Origin: Massilia sp. Root335
GTDB lineage: Bacteria; Pseudomonadota; Gammaproteobacteria; Burkholderiales; Burkholderiaceae_D
Direction: 5' to 3'
Length of the DNA stretch: 64,000 nucleotides
Assembly: GCF_001425685.1 (NCBI RefSeq)
Contig: NZ_LMCY01000032.1
Span: 1 to 64,000, forward strand
Within the stretch, counting starts at the first letter, position 1, and each line of letters starts with the position of its first letter. The translations under genes were made by a program, and so were the position numbers. Below are positions 53,523-62,790 of the stretch, piece after piece. The notes beneath the pieces are model-generated. The model was not told where the DNA came from. It saw only the letters and a program-made list of their open reading frames with translations, and ran no database searches.

Positions 53523-53538
53523 CGCCAGCGTGGTGCCA
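53523..53538 (-). promoter_or_regulatory. sigma-54 promoter of the HPr-rel-A operon
   Basis: On the minus strand TGGCACCACGCTGGCG has a perfect -24 half (TGGCAC), correct GG-N10-GC spacing and one mismatch in the -12 TTGC. It is about 65 bases from the GTG start of the 207-residue protein. Confidence 0.7.
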
Positions 53539-53624
53539 GGAAGAAAAACTTACATTAAAATCAGGTGCTTATTTTGGTGCCGTACCACCCAGCAACTACT
53601 ATTGTATGTTGGAACGCCGGGTGA

Positions 53625-53640
53625 TGTAAAAAATATCGAC
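53625..53640 (-). promoter_or_regulatory. upstream activator motif (shared 16-mer)
   Basis: GTCGATATTTTTTACA on the minus strand, 87 bases upstream of the -24 element. It is 14/16 identical to the motif ahead of the PEP-CTERM gene at 47094. Confidence 0.65.
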
Positions 53641-53651
53641 GGACGTTGTTG

Positions 53652-54278
53652 TCAGAAGAAACTTTCCGGAATGACCAGAACGTCACCCGGTCGCATCGGC
53701 ACGTTGGCCGAAATGTCGCCCTCTTTGATCAGGTCGTCGAGGCGAACGTTGAACCGTTGTTGTTTACCATCCACGTTACGGATCAGGCTGGCGCGATTGC
53801 CCGCCGCGAATTCCGTGGTGCCGCCGACGGCGATCATCACGTCCATCAAACTCATGTTCCGGCGGTAAGGCAGCGCCTGCGGCTTCGTGGCCTGGCCGAT
53901 CACGCGGATCTGCTCGTCGTAATTGCCGACGAAGGTCGTCACGACGACGGTGACGACGGGCTGCTGGATGTACTTGGACAGGGCTTTTTCGATATCGCGG
54001 GCGAGCGCGGTCGAGGTTTTGCCGGCGGCCGGCAGGTCTTCGACGAGCGGCGTCGTGATCTTGCCGTCCGGACGCACCGGCACCGACATCGACACTTCCG
54101 GATTGCGCCAGACGATGATGTTCACGGCATCCCCCGGCCCGATCAGGTATTGGCTGTCGGTCACCTGCGTCTCGATCGGCTGTTGGCCGCGCGTTGCGCA
54201 ACCACCCAGCGCCAGCGCGCATGCGGCGGCGAGCACGATCGCCGAATGTTTCACCAGGTTCGCCTTGTACTTGCCCAC
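53652..54278 (-). CDS. XrtA-type polysaccharide export lipoprotein (Wza-like)
   Basis: 208 residues. Lipobox LGGC (Cys27) after a signal helix, then the polysaccharide-export domain (YLIGPGDAVNIIVWRNPEVS, residues 44-63, with VRPDGKITTPLVEDLPAAGKT) and an SLBB-like part. It is shorter than Wza and lacks its C-terminal helix, as is usual for XrtA loci. It should form the outer-membrane exit for the exopolysaccharide. It is on the opposite strand to the rest of the operon, separated by a protease gene. Confidence 0.9.
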   Translation of the reverse strand: MGKYKANLVKHSAIVLAAACALALGGCATRGQQPIETQVTDSQYLIGPGDAVNIIVWRNPEVSMSVPVRPDGKITTPLVEDLPAAGKTSTALARDIEKALSKYIQQPVVTVVVTTFVGNYDEQIRVIGQATKPQALPYRRNMSLMDVMIAVGGTTEFAAGNRASLIRNVDGKQQRFNVRLDDLIKEGDISANVPMRPGDVLVIPESFF

Positions 54279-54410
54279 GTCAGATCCCTTTCGGTAAAGC
54301 CGTTGTTATAAAGCCATTAACAGCTTCGTATTGTATAACATAGTGCCCAACGAAAAGACTGCGCACAATAGAAATTGTGTTTGATCATGACGCGCTTGCC
54401 GCTTTTCTGC

Positions 54411-55235
54411 TTACTTCTTCTGCAACAGCGCGCGCACGTAGTTGGCGGGGATGGCATATGTGATCCCGCTCGGCGCCGTGATCGCCGTCTCCTTGAGCCC
54501 TTTCACGAACACGGCATTGATCACGCCCAGCACCTTGCCGGTGGCGGGATCGTACACGGGGCTGCCGCTGTTGCCGGGATACGCCGTCCCGTCGAGCTGG
54601 AAGATATTGAAGGGTGCGCGTTGCAGGGCCGCGATCTGGCGCGGATCGAGGCTGCGGGCGCCGAGCGAAGGACGGACGATGGGCGTGATGGCCGCCAGGG
54701 TCGCCCGGTGCGTGGCCGCGTGCAGGCCCAGCGCCATGGCGAGCGGGAAACCCGTCAACGCCAGCTCCTGCCCTTCCTGGGCCGTATCCGAATCGCCCAG
54801 TTCGAGCGCGGGCAAGGGCGTGCCGCTGAGACGCAGGTGGGCCAGGTCGTGTTCGTTGTCGCGCGCCACCAGCGCGGCCGGCCGGAAGCGCACCCCTTCG
54901 CCATCCGGCAGCACGATGCCGAGCTGTTCGATGTTGCCGTCGGCCGGCGTGGCCGGGACGACGTGGGCATTGGTGATGACGTCCAGGCCGTCGCCGACGA
55001 CGAAACCGGTGCCGACGAAGACCGTCGACGGGCTGCGGGTCCGCTCGAACGTGCCGACACCCACGACGGAACGTTTGATGGTCGGGACGATCGTCCTCAG
55101 GTCGGTTGCCGCGGCCAGCCCCGGCAGGGCGCAGGCGGACAGCGCAAGTACGCCCAGCACGGTCGCCACACGGCGCCGACGGGGGTGGGAAGACGGGTTG
55201 ACGGGAGCACGCTCCCTATTTCGAAGCGGCATCAA
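54411..55235 (-). CDS. secreted trypsin-like serine protease
   Basis: 274 residues, no PDZ domain. A basic N-terminus (RRRR) and a signal helix (VATVLGVLALSACALPGLAAA) suggest export. The triad is His91 (TNAHVV), Asp130 (EHDLAHL) and Ser223 (YPGNSGSPV). It is inserted between the export gene and the main operon, on the minus strand, 132 bases upstream of the export lipoprotein. Its target is unknown; processing of exported or envelope proteins is plausible. Confidence 0.82.
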   Translation of the reverse strand: MMPLRNRERAPVNPSSHPRRRRVATVLGVLALSACALPGLAAATDLRTIVPTIKRSVVGVGTFERTRSPSTVFVGTGFVVGDGLDVITNAHVVPATPADGNIEQLGIVLPDGEGVRFRPAALVARDNEHDLAHLRLSGTPLPALELGDSDTAQEGQELALTGFPLAMALGLHAATHRATLAAITPIVRPSLGARSLDPRQIAALQRAPFNIFQLDGTAYPGNSGSPVYDPATGKVLGVINAVFVKGLKETAITAPSGITYAIPANYVRALLQKK

Positions 55236-55599
55236 CCGTGCACCCCCTTTTGCATTTTAGACATTACAATAAAGCGCTTGAACTTGAGCAATTGCTGCGC
55301 CGCTAGTCTACGCGATGAGATCGCTCAACGCACTGCGCTGGCGTTGAAGGCATACAACGGTTTAACGGATTTTTATTAAATCCGTGCTAATAATTCACGG
55401 ATGTTAAGCAAAAACCCGCATGGTCCTCAGATTGCTTGGCGGCATTAGTGTTGCAGATGAGGCACTTCCGAATGGGCTCACCATATTTTTCTCGCGTGTA
55501 ATTGCAATTGCTCGGGGTACAAGCGATCATGCGAGGTATTTGATTATTTTTTGGCCCCCTCCCGAAAGGTAGCGGGCCGTTCATGGCGAGACTGACGAG
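55236..55599. promoter_or_regulatory. long leader region of the XrtA exopolysaccharide operon
   Basis: 364 bases between the protease gene and the chain-length gene. It contains a perfect inverted repeat ACGGATTT-N5-AAATCCGT (55365-55385), a sigma-54-like element at 55440-55455 and a short GC hairpin near 55561-55577. No gene longer than 50 codons fits. The 16-mer activator motif is not found here. Confidence 0.45.
55440..55455 (+). promoter_or_regulatory. sigma-54-like element upstream of the exopolysaccharide operon
   Basis: CGGCATTAGTGTTGCA keeps GG-N10-GC spacing and a perfect TTGCA at -12, but the -24 half is weaker (CGGCAT). It is 145 bases from the first gene, so the leader would be long. 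Confidence 0.4.
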
Positions 55600-57144
55600 A
55601 TGGCAGAGATCACAGCCGTACTTCTTAACTTCCTCAAGGCGATTGGCAAATACCGTTGGCATGCCGTCGTCATTACCTGGGTTGTCGCACTGATCGGCTG
55701 GGTGGTGGTGTTGCGCCTGCCCAATCAGTACGAAGCATCGGCACGCGTCTATGTCGACACGCAGAGCATCCTGAAACCATTGCTGTCGAGCATGACGACC
55801 GTGCCCAACCTGGAGCAGCAAGTGATGTTCATGCGCCGTACGCTGATCAGCCGCCCGAACGTCGAGCGCCTGATGCGCATGGTCGACCTCGACGTCAAGG
55901 CCAAGGACAGCAAGGAACACGACAAGATCGTCGATGAACTGATGTCGAAGATCAAGGTCTCCGGCACGGAGCGCGACGACATCTACACGCTGACCTATGT
56001 CTCCGACAGTCCCAAGCTGGGCAAGGACGTCGTCCAGTCGCTGCTGACGATCTTCGTCGAAGGCAGCTTCAGCGGCAAGAAGCAGGATTCGGAAAAGGCG
56101 GTCCAGTTCATCGACGACCAGATCAAGACCTATGAAGAAAAACTGGCCGCGGCCGAGAATTCGCTGAAGGAATTCAAGCTCAAGAACCTGGGCATGCTCC
56201 CGCGCGAAGGCGGCGGCAGCGGCGACTTCGGCGGCCAGTTGCTGCAGGCGAACGACCAGCTGAGCCAGGCCAAGCTCGAACTGGCCGAAGCGGAACAGGC
56301 ACGCAACGCGATCCGCCACCAGATCGACGGCGAGCCGGCCAAGCCGGGCACCGTGACGGTCGACCCGGCCCTCGTCGACCCGGAACTGGAAGCGCGCATC
56401 GCGACCGCGCAAAAGAACCTGGACATGCTGCGCCTGCAGTTCACGGAACAGCATCCGGACGTGATCGCCAACCGCCGCCTGCTCGACCAGTTGCTGGCGC
56501 AGAAGGCCGACCTGGCCAAGAACAAGAAGCGCAGCCTCGACCCGGGCGCCAGCTACAGCCCGATGCTGCAGCAGCTGAACGTGGCGCTGTCGCAGGCCGA
56601 GGCGCGCGTGGCGTCGATGCGCGCCCGCGTCGCGGAATACGAGAACCGTGCGGCACGCCTGCGCAGCCAGAGCACGACGGCGCCGGAAATCGAGGCCCAG
56701 TTCGCCCAGCTGAACCGCGACTATGCGGTCAACCGCGAAAACTATCAGAAGCTGGTCGAACGCCGCGAATCGGCGCGCCTGTCGGGCGACCTGTCGTCCG
56801 CCACCGACATGCTGACGTTCCGCGTGATCGATCCGCCGACCGTGCCGAACCATCCGAGCGGCCCGAACCGCCTGCGCCTGTTCTCACTGGTGTTCGCCGG
56901 CGCCCTCATCGCCGGCCTGGCCGTCGCGTTCCTGATGAGCCAACTGCGTCCGACGTTCCTGAGCCAGAGCACGCTGCGCGACGTGACCGGCCTGCCGGTG
57001 CTCGGCTCGATCGGCATGAACTGGACGCCGGAGCAGACCGTCAAGCGCAAGCGCCGCCTGGTCGCGCTCGGGGGATCCGTGTTGCTGCTGTTCAGTGCCT
57101 ATGGCATCGGGATGGCCGCAATCCTGGTCCGCCCCACGCTTTAA
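55600..57144 (+). CDS. XrtA-type polysaccharide chain-length determinant (Wzz/GumC-like)
   Basis: 514 residues. Wzz N-terminal domain with a first membrane helix (VVITWVVALIGWVVVLRL), a long periplasmic coiled-coil region (about 170-400, EEKLAAAENSLKEFKLKNLG), the second helix (LRLFSLVFAGALIAGLAVAFL near 425) and a last hydrophobic segment. It sets exopolysaccharide chain length together with the following tyrosine kinase. The start has only a weak ribosome site. Confidence 0.92.
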   Translation: MAEITAVLLNFLKAIGKYRWHAVVITWVVALIGWVVVLRLPNQYEASARVYVDTQSILKPLLSSMTTVPNLEQQVMFMRRTLISRPNVERLMRMVDLDVKAKDSKEHDKIVDELMSKIKVSGTERDDIYTLTYVSDSPKLGKDVVQSLLTIFVEGSFSGKKQDSEKAVQFIDDQIKTYEEKLAAAENSLKEFKLKNLGMLPREGGGSGDFGGQLLQANDQLSQAKLELAEAEQARNAIRHQIDGEPAKPGTVTVDPALVDPELEARIATAQKNLDMLRLQFTEQHPDVIANRRLLDQLLAQKADLAKNKKRSLDPGASYSPMLQQLNVALSQAEARVASMRARVAEYENRAARLRSQSTTAPEIEAQFAQLNRDYAVNRENYQKLVERRESARLSGDLSSATDMLTFRVIDPPTVPNHPSGPNRLRLFSLVFAGALIAGLAVAFLMSQLRPTFLSQSTLRDVTGLPVLGSIGMNWTPEQTVKRKRRLVALGGSVLLLFSAYGIGMAAILVRPTL

Positions 57145-57160
57145 GATTAAGGAGTACACC

Positions 57161-58135
57161 GTGAGCATCATCGAAAAAGCGGCAAGCCGGATCGACCTGC
57201 AGCGCAACGCGCCCGCCGTCGCCAAGCCAGCGGAAACGGCCGCGGTCGACGCCATCGAGGCGGCCGGCGCGGCCGCGCCGAACGCGCCCGTGGCCCTGGC
57301 ACCGGTCGTGGCGCCGGAATCGGCCAAATCCGCGGCCAAACCCGCGGCCGCACCCGCAGCGGCGCCCGCGGCAGCCGAGGCCGATTCGCGCCCGGCGCAG
57401 AAATTTTCGACCCGCCGCGTCGAACTGGACCTGAACCGCATGCGCGACCTGGGCATGGTCACGGCGGCCGGCGGCCGCACGCGCCTGCTGGAAGACTTCC
57501 GCGTCATCAAGCGCCCGCTGCTGCAGCGCGCGTTCGCCGAACGCGCCGCGGGCGAAAAGCCGGGCAACCTGATCATGGTGACCAGCTCGCTGCCGGGCGA
57601 AGGCAAGACCTATTGCGCGATCAACCTGGCGATGAGCATCGCGATGGAACTCGACCACACCGTGCTGCTCGTCGACGCCGACGTCGCGCGCCCGTCGGTG
57701 CTGCGCTCGCTCGGCCTGCCCGCGCACCGTGGCCTGATGGACATCCTGCTGGACGACAAGATCGACATGGCCGACGTCATGCTGCGCACGAACGTGGACA
57801 CGCTGTCGATCCTGCCTGCCGGCACCAGCACGCCGCGCGCGACCGAGCTGCTGGCCAGCTCCGCCATGAGCACGCTGGTGAACGAGATCGCCAACCGCTA
57901 TCCGGACCGCGTCGTGATCTTCGATTCGCCGCCGCTGCTGCTGACGAGCGAATCGCGCGTGCTGGCCTCGCACATGGGACAGATCGTGATGGTGGTCGAA
58001 GCGCAGACGACGACCCAGCACGCGGTCAAGGAAGCCCTGCACCAGCTGGAAGGCTACCCGAACGTCAATCTCATCTATAACAAGACCAGGGACTTCCCAG
58101 GCATCGAAGAAACGTATGACTATCACTACGGCTAA
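57161..58135 (+). CDS. XrtA-associated tyrosine autokinase
   Basis: 324 residues from GTG 57161, after AAGGAG. An Ala/Pro-rich linker (20-75) precedes a BY-kinase domain: SSLPGEGKTYCAINLAMSIA (Walker A), VLLVDADVARP (Walker A') and VVIFDSPPLLL (Walker B). The C-terminus ETYDYHYG is a short Tyr cluster for autophosphorylation. It pairs with the chain-length protein upstream, controlling polymer export. The last 20 bases overlap the next gene. Confidence 0.92.
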   Translation: MSIIEKAASRIDLQRNAPAVAKPAETAAVDAIEAAGAAAPNAPVALAPVVAPESAKSAAKPAAAPAAAPAAAEADSRPAQKFSTRRVELDLNRMRDLGMVTAAGGRTRLLEDFRVIKRPLLQRAFAERAAGEKPGNLIMVTSSLPGEGKTYCAINLAMSIAMELDHTVLLVDADVARPSVLRSLGLPAHRGLMDILLDDKIDMADVMLRTNVDTLSILPAGTSTPRATELLASSAMSTLVNEIANRYPDRVVIFDSPPLLLTSESRVLASHMGQIVMVVEAQTTTQHAVKEALHQLEGYPNVNLIYNKTRDFPGIEETYDYHYG

Positions 58136-59699
58136 TTTGTCCGCTCACCGGTTGGTCAAATGGCCTGGCAGCGGCGCGCTCCGGCTCACGCCGCTTGCGC
58201 TGGCGGCGATGCTGCTGTCGAACGACTGCCGGGCAGAATGGAAAGTCACGCCCGTCGTCCAGTTGCGTGAATCGTATTCCGACAACGTCGGCAACGTGGC
58301 CGACGAACAGGCGCGCGGCAGCTTCATCAGCGAGGCGGCGCCGAGCCTGACCGTCACCGGCCTCAGTCCGCGCCTCAAGTTCAACGCCAGCGCGGAATGG
58401 CGCAAATACGCGTACAGCAACACCGATACGACCAATGCGCGCAGCAATGACCGTCGCTACTCGATGACGGCCGAGGCCATCGCCATCAAGGAATTGCTGT
58501 ACGTGGACGCCAGCGCCAACGGGTCGCGCCAGGCGGTGTCGGCGTTCGGCCCGGTGCCGAACAATTCGTTTGCGGCCAACAACGGCACGAACATCCGCAC
58601 CTGGAGCATCAGCCCCTACCTGCGCCACCGGTTCGGCGCGACGGCCACGCTGACGGCCCGCCTGGCGCGCGACTCGGTCGAGGGCGGCAGCGGCAACGGC
58701 TTCGGCAACAGCCTGGCCAGCACGCGCGCGATCGACCTGGTCAGCGGCCCCGCATCCCCCGATCTCGGCTGGAACGTGCACTATTCGCACCAGGACATGA
58801 GCGCCCAGCGCACCGGCAATACGACGACCGAGAACAGCCTGGCGGGCCTGCAGTACCGCGTCGCGTCGCACCTGAGCCTGACCTCCACCGTCGGCTACGA
58901 CAAGTACGAATACCACGCGCTCTCCGAAAACACGAGCGGCCCCAGCTGGTCGGGCGGCTTCATCTGGCAACCGTCGACGCGCACCAAGGTCGAGGCGTCG
59001 TTCGGCCACCGCTACTTCGGCAAGACGGGATCGTTCGACGCCAGCTACCGCACCCAGCGCAGCATCTGGGCGCTGACCTATGCCGACATCGTCACGACGA
59101 CGCGCTCGCAATTCCTGCTGCCGGCCGCGCTCGACACGGCCGCCATGCTGAACCGCCTGTTCGCCGGGGCGTATCCGGACCCGGTCGTGCGCCAGCAGAT
59201 CGTGCAGGCGTACATGGCGCAGGCGGGCCTGCCGCCCACGCTGGTCGACAGCATCAACTACCTGAGCAACCGCTACATGCGCAACAAGCGCTTGCAGGGC
59301 TCGGTCACGTTCAAGGGTGCGCGCAGCAGCCTGCTGCTGTCCGTGTTCAAGGAACGTACGGAAGCCCTGTCGCTGCAGCAGGAAGACAGCACGCTGCTGC
59401 CGACGCAGCTGAGCTCGCTGAACGAAGACACCGACCAGCACGGCGCCAACGTGAATGCCGACTACAAGCTGTCGACGCGGACCTCGGCGCACGCCAGCCT
59501 GTACGGCGCGAAGGTGAAATCGCTGCGGACCGGCATCACCAACGACATCCGCCAGCTGAACGTGGGCATGAGCAGCCGCTTCAACACCAAGATCAACGGA
59601 TCGCTCGACCTGCGCCACTCCAAGGGCCGCATCGGCGTGTTCGACAACCGCGACTACCACGAGAATGCCATCGTGGCGACGCTTTCCGTCCAGTATTGA
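58116..59699 (+). CDS. PEP-CTERM system-associated outer-membrane beta-barrel (TIGR03016)
   Basis: 527 residues. Signal segment near residues 20-42 (LTPLALAAMLLSNDCRA), then alternating beta strands through to a C-terminal ATLSVQY with terminal aromatic residue, as in outer-membrane barrels. Position and length match the TIGR03016 protein of XrtA loci, likely a pore or anchor for the polysaccharide system. It overlaps the kinase by 20 bases, showing translational coupling. Confidence 0.9.
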   Translation: MTITTANLSAHRLVKWPGSGALRLTPLALAAMLLSNDCRAEWKVTPVVQLRESYSDNVGNVADEQARGSFISEAAPSLTVTGLSPRLKFNASAEWRKYAYSNTDTTNARSNDRRYSMTAEAIAIKELLYVDASANGSRQAVSAFGPVPNNSFAANNGTNIRTWSISPYLRHRFGATATLTARLARDSVEGGSGNGFGNSLASTRAIDLVSGPASPDLGWNVHYSHQDMSAQRTGNTTTENSLAGLQYRVASHLSLTSTVGYDKYEYHALSENTSGPSWSGGFIWQPSTRTKVEASFGHRYFGKTGSFDASYRTQRSIWALTYADIVTTTRSQFLLPAALDTAAMLNRLFAGAYPDPVVRQQIVQAYMAQAGLPPTLVDSINYLSNRYMRNKRLQGSVTFKGARSSLLLSVFKERTEALSLQQEDSTLLPTQLSSLNEDTDQHGANVNADYKLSTRTSAHASLYGAKVKSLRTGITNDIRQLNVGMSSRFNTKINGSLDLRHSKGRIGVFDNRDYHENAIVATLSVQY

Positions 59700-59716
59700 G
59701 CCCGCGGAGGCATACG

Positions 59717-60802
59717 ATGTACGAGTCTTTCTACGGATTTTCCGCCAAACCTTTCCAGCTGCGTCCGGACCCGCATTTCTTCTTCGGCAGCAAAGGCCAC
59801 AAGCGCGCCATGGCCTACCTCGAGTACGGCCTGTCGCAGGGCGAGGGTTTCATCGTCATCACCGGCGAAGTCGGTGCGGGCAAGACCACGCTCGTGCGCA
59901 ACCTGTTCAACCGGCTGCCGTCCGACCAGATCCTGGCCGCCCACATCGTCAACACGCACCTCGACCCGGACGACACGCTGCGCATGGTCGTGTCGGCGTT
60001 CGGCCTGCCGTATGAAGGCGCCAGCAAGACGGACCTGCTCACGCGCCTGGAAAAATTCCTGTGCGACGTCGACCACCAGGGCAAGCGCGCCCTGCTCGTG
60101 ATCGACGAAGCGCAGAACCTGTCCGCGCGCACGGTCGAAGAACTGCGCATGCTGTCGAACTTCCAGACCGACGACAAATCGCTGCTGCAGACCTTCCTGC
60201 TCGGCCAGCCGGAATTCCGCGCCACCCTGCACAGCCCCGGCATGCAGCAGCTGCGCCAGCGCGTGATCGCCAGCTACCACCTGGGCCCGATGGATGCGCA
60301 GGAAACCCGCGCCTACGTCGAACACCGCCTGGCGACCGTCGGCTGGAAGGGCGACCCGTCGTTCGACGACGGCGCCCACGCCGCGGTCTACGCCTACAGC
60401 GGCGGCATCCCGCGCAAGGTCAACACGCTGATGGACCGCGTGCTGCTGATGGGCTATCTGGAAGAGATGCACGCGTTCGGCGAGCAGGACATCAACACCG
60501 TCGTGAAGGACATCAGCGAGGAATTCGACGTGCCAGATCCGGTCGGCACGCCGGCGCCGGACACGCTGCCCGACGCCGCTCCCGGCACCGACCTGGACGC
60601 GGGCTACCGGACCGACCTGCATCCGGCCGGCCTGCGCACCATCGACCAGCGCAACGGCGAACGCCGCGCCAGCAGCGTCGAAGTGCTCGACGAACGCATG
60701 ATGCGTCTGGAAAAGTCGATCGTTTCCGTACTGTCGATCCTGAAGAAGATCGTCGCCACGCCCCAGGGGGCGGTAACCCAGCCTATGGACAACCAAGAAT
60801 GA
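59717..60802 (+). CDS. XrtA-associated AAA ATPase (TIGR03015)
   Basis: 361 residues from MYESFYGFSAKPF (GCGGAGG upstream). Walker A GEVGAGKTTLV (about 53-63), Walker B LLVIDEAQNL, and the MLSNFQTDDKSLLQTFLLGQ block: the ExeA-like ATPase fold. The C-terminal extension (270-361) is Pro/Ala rich with a short helix. It occurs in XrtA loci and probably energises assembly at the membrane. Confidence 0.92.
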   Translation: MYESFYGFSAKPFQLRPDPHFFFGSKGHKRAMAYLEYGLSQGEGFIVITGEVGAGKTTLVRNLFNRLPSDQILAAHIVNTHLDPDDTLRMVVSAFGLPYEGASKTDLLTRLEKFLCDVDHQGKRALLVIDEAQNLSARTVEELRMLSNFQTDDKSLLQTFLLGQPEFRATLHSPGMQQLRQRVIASYHLGPMDAQETRAYVEHRLATVGWKGDPSFDDGAHAAVYAYSGGIPRKVNTLMDRVLLMGYLEEMHAFGEQDINTVVKDISEEFDVPDPVGTPAPDTLPDAAPGTDLDAGYRTDLHPAGLRTIDQRNGERRASSVEVLDERMMRLEKSIVSVLSILKKIVATPQGAVTQPMDNQE

Positions 60803-61683
60803 ACATGGTCGAACTCGCCCCGCGGCCCGTGCCGGCCCCGGGACAACGCATCCGCAATGCGATGACCTGCGACGTCGAGGATTACTTCCAGGTCTCCGCG
60901 TTCGCGCCCTACATCGATCGCGCCAGCTGGCCGAGCCGCGAATGCCGCGTCGAAGCGAACATGGAGCGCATCCTCGCGCTGTTCGAGCGCCACGATGTGC
61001 GCGCCACCTTCTTCACGCTGGGCTGGATCGCCGAGCGCTATCCGCAACTCGTGAAACGCATCGTCGCCGCGGGCCACGAACTGGCCAGCCACGGCTACGG
61101 CCACCTGCGCGCGTCGGACCAGACCCGCGCCGAATTCGCCAACGACATCCGTTCCGCGAAAGCGCTGCTGGAAGACATCGGCGGCCAGGCCGTGCTGGGC
61201 TACCGCGCGCCGAGCTTCTCGATCGGCCGCGACAACCTGTGGGCGCTCGACGAACTCCTGGACGCCGGCTACCGCTACAGCTCGAGCATCTACCCGGTCG
61301 TGCACGACCACTACGGCATGCCGGAAGCGCCGCGCTTCGCGTTCTACCCGAACGGCACGGACGGCCTGCTGGAAATCCCGATCACGACCGTGCAGATGAT
61401 GGGCCGCAACCTGCCGGCCGGCGGCGGCGGCTATTTCCGCCTGCTGCCGTATGCGCTGTCGCGCTGGATGATGGCCAAGGTCAACCGCGATGACGGCCAG
61501 AGCGCCCTGTTCTACTTCCACCCGTGGGAAGTCGATCCCGGCCAGCCGCGGCCCGAAGGCCTCGGCGCCAAGGCGCGCTTCCGCCACTACATCAACATCG
61601 ACCGGATGGAACGCCGCATCGAATCCCTCGCGCGCGACTTCGCGTGGGATCGCATGGACCACATCTTCCTGAACCGCCCATGA
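60799..61683 (+). CDS. XrtA-system polysaccharide deacetylase (TIGR03006)
   Basis: 294 residues overlapping the ATPase stop (ATGA). NodB domain: TCDVEDYF (catalytic Asp and metal ligands), HELASHGYGHLR and the YRAPSFSIG block. It should remove acetyl groups from the exopolysaccharide in the periplasm or cytosol. No clear signal peptide. The next gene overlaps its stop by four bases. Confidence 0.92.
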   Translation: MNMVELAPRPVPAPGQRIRNAMTCDVEDYFQVSAFAPYIDRASWPSRECRVEANMERILALFERHDVRATFFTLGWIAERYPQLVKRIVAAGHELASHGYGHLRASDQTRAEFANDIRSAKALLEDIGGQAVLGYRAPSFSIGRDNLWALDELLDAGYRYSSSIYPVVHDHYGMPEAPRFAFYPNGTDGLLEIPITTVQMMGRNLPAGGGGYFRLLPYALSRWMMAKVNRDDGQSALFYFHPWEVDPGQPRPEGLGAKARFRHYINIDRMERRIESLARDFAWDRMDHIFLNRP

Positions 61684-62777
61684 ACTCGATCATCGAAGCC
61701 GCCGCCGCCAAACGGGCCGCCCCCGTCCTGGCCACCTCGCCCATGACGCTGCACACGCTGCAGCCGCACGAATACGGCCGCTGGGACGCCTTCGTGCGCG
61801 CCTGCCCGGACGCCACCTTCTTCCACCTGTCCGGCTGGCAGAAGGTGATCGAAGGCTCGTTCGGCATCAAGACCTGGTTTTATTACGTGCAGCAGGACGG
61901 CCAGATCCTCGGCGTGCTGCCGCTCGCGGAGATCAAGAGCCGCCTGTTCGGCCACTCGCTCGGCGCGATGCCGTTCTGCGTGTACGGCGGCCCGGCCGCG
62001 ACCAGCGATGCGGCCCGCACGATGCTCGACGCCGCCGCGCACGAACTCGCGCAACGGCTCGGCGTCGGCCACCTGGAATACCGCGGCATGCAGCGCTTCC
62101 ACCCGGACGACGCGGCGTGGCACACGAAGGAGCTGTACGTCACGTTCAGAAAAGAGATTTCCGGCGACGACGAAGCCAATCTGAACGCCATCCCGCGCAA
62201 GCAGCGCGCGATGGTCCGCAAGGGCATCAAGCTGGGCCTGCGCGGCGAAGTCGATGCGAACGTCGACCGCCTGTTCGAAGCGTATGCGCGCAGCGTGCAT
62301 CGCCTGGGCACGCCGGTATTCCCGAAAAAATACTTCGCCATGCTGCAGGAAGTCTTCGGCAACGAATGCGAAGTGCGTTCCATCGTCACGGAAGACAACC
62401 GCCTCGTGGCCGCCGTGCTGTCGTTCTACTGGCGCGACGAAGTCGTGCCCTACTACGGCGGCGGCACCGACCTCGCACGCGAAGTGGCCGGCAACGACTT
62501 CATGTACTGGAACTTGATGCAGGCAGCGGCCGCGCGCGGCTGCCGCCTGTTCGACTTCGGCCGCAGCAAGCTGGGCACCGGCGCCTACGACTTCAAGAAG
62601 AACTGGGGCTTCACGGCGCAGCACCTGCCGTACGAGTACAAGCTGTATGGCGCGAGCGCGCTGCCGGACAACAATCCGCTGAACCCGAAATACCAGCTGT
62701 TCATCAAGATGTGGAAGAAGCTGCCGCTGCCGGTGGCGAACTTCATGGGTCCCTACATCGTCCGTAATCTGGGGTGA
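61680..62777 (+). CDS. FemAB-like, XrtA/PEP-CTERM-associated protein (TIGR03019)
   Basis: 365 residues with the GNAT-related FemAB fold: ACPDATFFHLSGWQKVIEGS, the LPLAEIKSRLFG block and FDFGRSKLGTGAYDFKKNWG. FemAB enzymes attach amino acids from aminoacyl-tRNA; in XrtA loci the substrate is unknown and may be the polysaccharide. It starts inside the stop of the deacetylase (ATGA). Confidence 0.92.
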   Translation: MNSIIEAAAAKRAAPVLATSPMTLHTLQPHEYGRWDAFVRACPDATFFHLSGWQKVIEGSFGIKTWFYYVQQDGQILGVLPLAEIKSRLFGHSLGAMPFCVYGGPAATSDAARTMLDAAAHELAQRLGVGHLEYRGMQRFHPDDAAWHTKELYVTFRKEISGDDEANLNAIPRKQRAMVRKGIKLGLRGEVDANVDRLFEAYARSVHRLGTPVFPKKYFAMLQEVFGNECEVRSIVTEDNRLVAAVLSFYWRDEVVPYYGGGTDLAREVAGNDFMYWNLMQAAAARGCRLFDFGRSKLGTGAYDFKKNWGFTAQHLPYEYKLYGASALPDNNPLNPKYQLFIKMWKKLPLPVANFMGPYIVRNLG

Positions 62778-62790
62778 CAAGGAAGCCATC

